DNA from: Acanthaster planci
Lineage: Eukaryota > Echinodermata > Asteroidea > Valvatida > Acanthasteridae
Direction: 5' to 3'
NCBI RefSeq assembly: GCF_001949145.1
Contig: NW_019091402.1
Span: forward strand, 416,096 to 430,302
Length of the DNA stretch: 14,207 nucleotides
Below are positions 14,127-14,207 of the stretch, piece after piece (position 1 is the first letter of the stretch; each line of letters opens with the position of its first letter). The notes beneath the pieces are model-generated. The model saw only the letters and a program-made list of their open reading frames with translations. It did no database searches and was not told the origin of the DNA. The position numbers and the translations under genes were made by a program.

Positions 14127-14207
14127 GTGCTGACTGCTTAGCATTAGTAGAAAAAACAGTGAAAAGTATTCATTATTCTCCCAACTGGATAGTTCGTAAG
14201 TGCGACG

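Noticed and set aside
1-14207. CRISPR array, insertion sequence, viral gene or toxin gene
   Set aside because: No regular spacer-repeat pattern, no transposase or reverse transcriptase motif and no viral protein signature seen on either strand; the two arrays found are degenerate minisatellites.

Overview
The window is animal nuclear DNA carrying the 5' part of one plus-strand gene: a fibril-associated (FACIT) collagen whose non-collagenous head most resembles the alpha-1 chain of type IX collagen (COL9A1). Coding DNA is split into small GC-rich exons with GT/AG borders, set in AT-rich introns of 81 to 899 bases. There are no bacterial-type operons. The organism cannot be fixed by eye. Compact introns, GC-rich codons and a GTAGGCCTAC-type word seen often in marine deuterostome DNA fit a non-vertebrate deuterostome (amphioxus, hemichordate or echinoderm); this is inference only.

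Layout. Bases 1-4912 hold no gene I recognise, only candidate regulatory clusters, palindromes and a degraded palindromic repeat array. A proposed signal-peptide exon (4913-5012) is followed by four exons (5424-5483, 6146-6275, 6681-6890, 7569-7752) and a fifth (8295-8366) that complete a thrombospondin-N/laminin-G-like NC4 head. A 15-base microexon (8575-8589) and a Cys-x3-Cys exon (9046-9105) lead into Gly-X-Y exons. The triple helix runs over 9461-12557 with one built-in interruption at the 10928/11031 junction. A short non-collagenous segment (13015-13173) follows, and a second collagenous segment opens at 14073. The gene runs off the right edge. All 19 proposed exons join without a frame break: 1500 coding bases, 500 codons.

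Most interesting point. In the intron just before the last large NC4 exon, an ATG at 8076 in strong initiation context opens a textbook signal peptide that ends at an in-phase GT (8175). Vertebrate COL9A1 is known to use a second promoter at about this place to make a short chain lacking most of NC4. The sequence suggests the same arrangement here, in a probable non-vertebrate. A perfect inverted pair of SOX-like half-sites (7993-8015), an E-box and a YY1-like word at the ATG lie just upstream.

If both starts are used, one locus would make a long chain with the globular head and a short chain nearly lacking it. The exons downstream all begin and end in phase 0, so either 5' end can join them.
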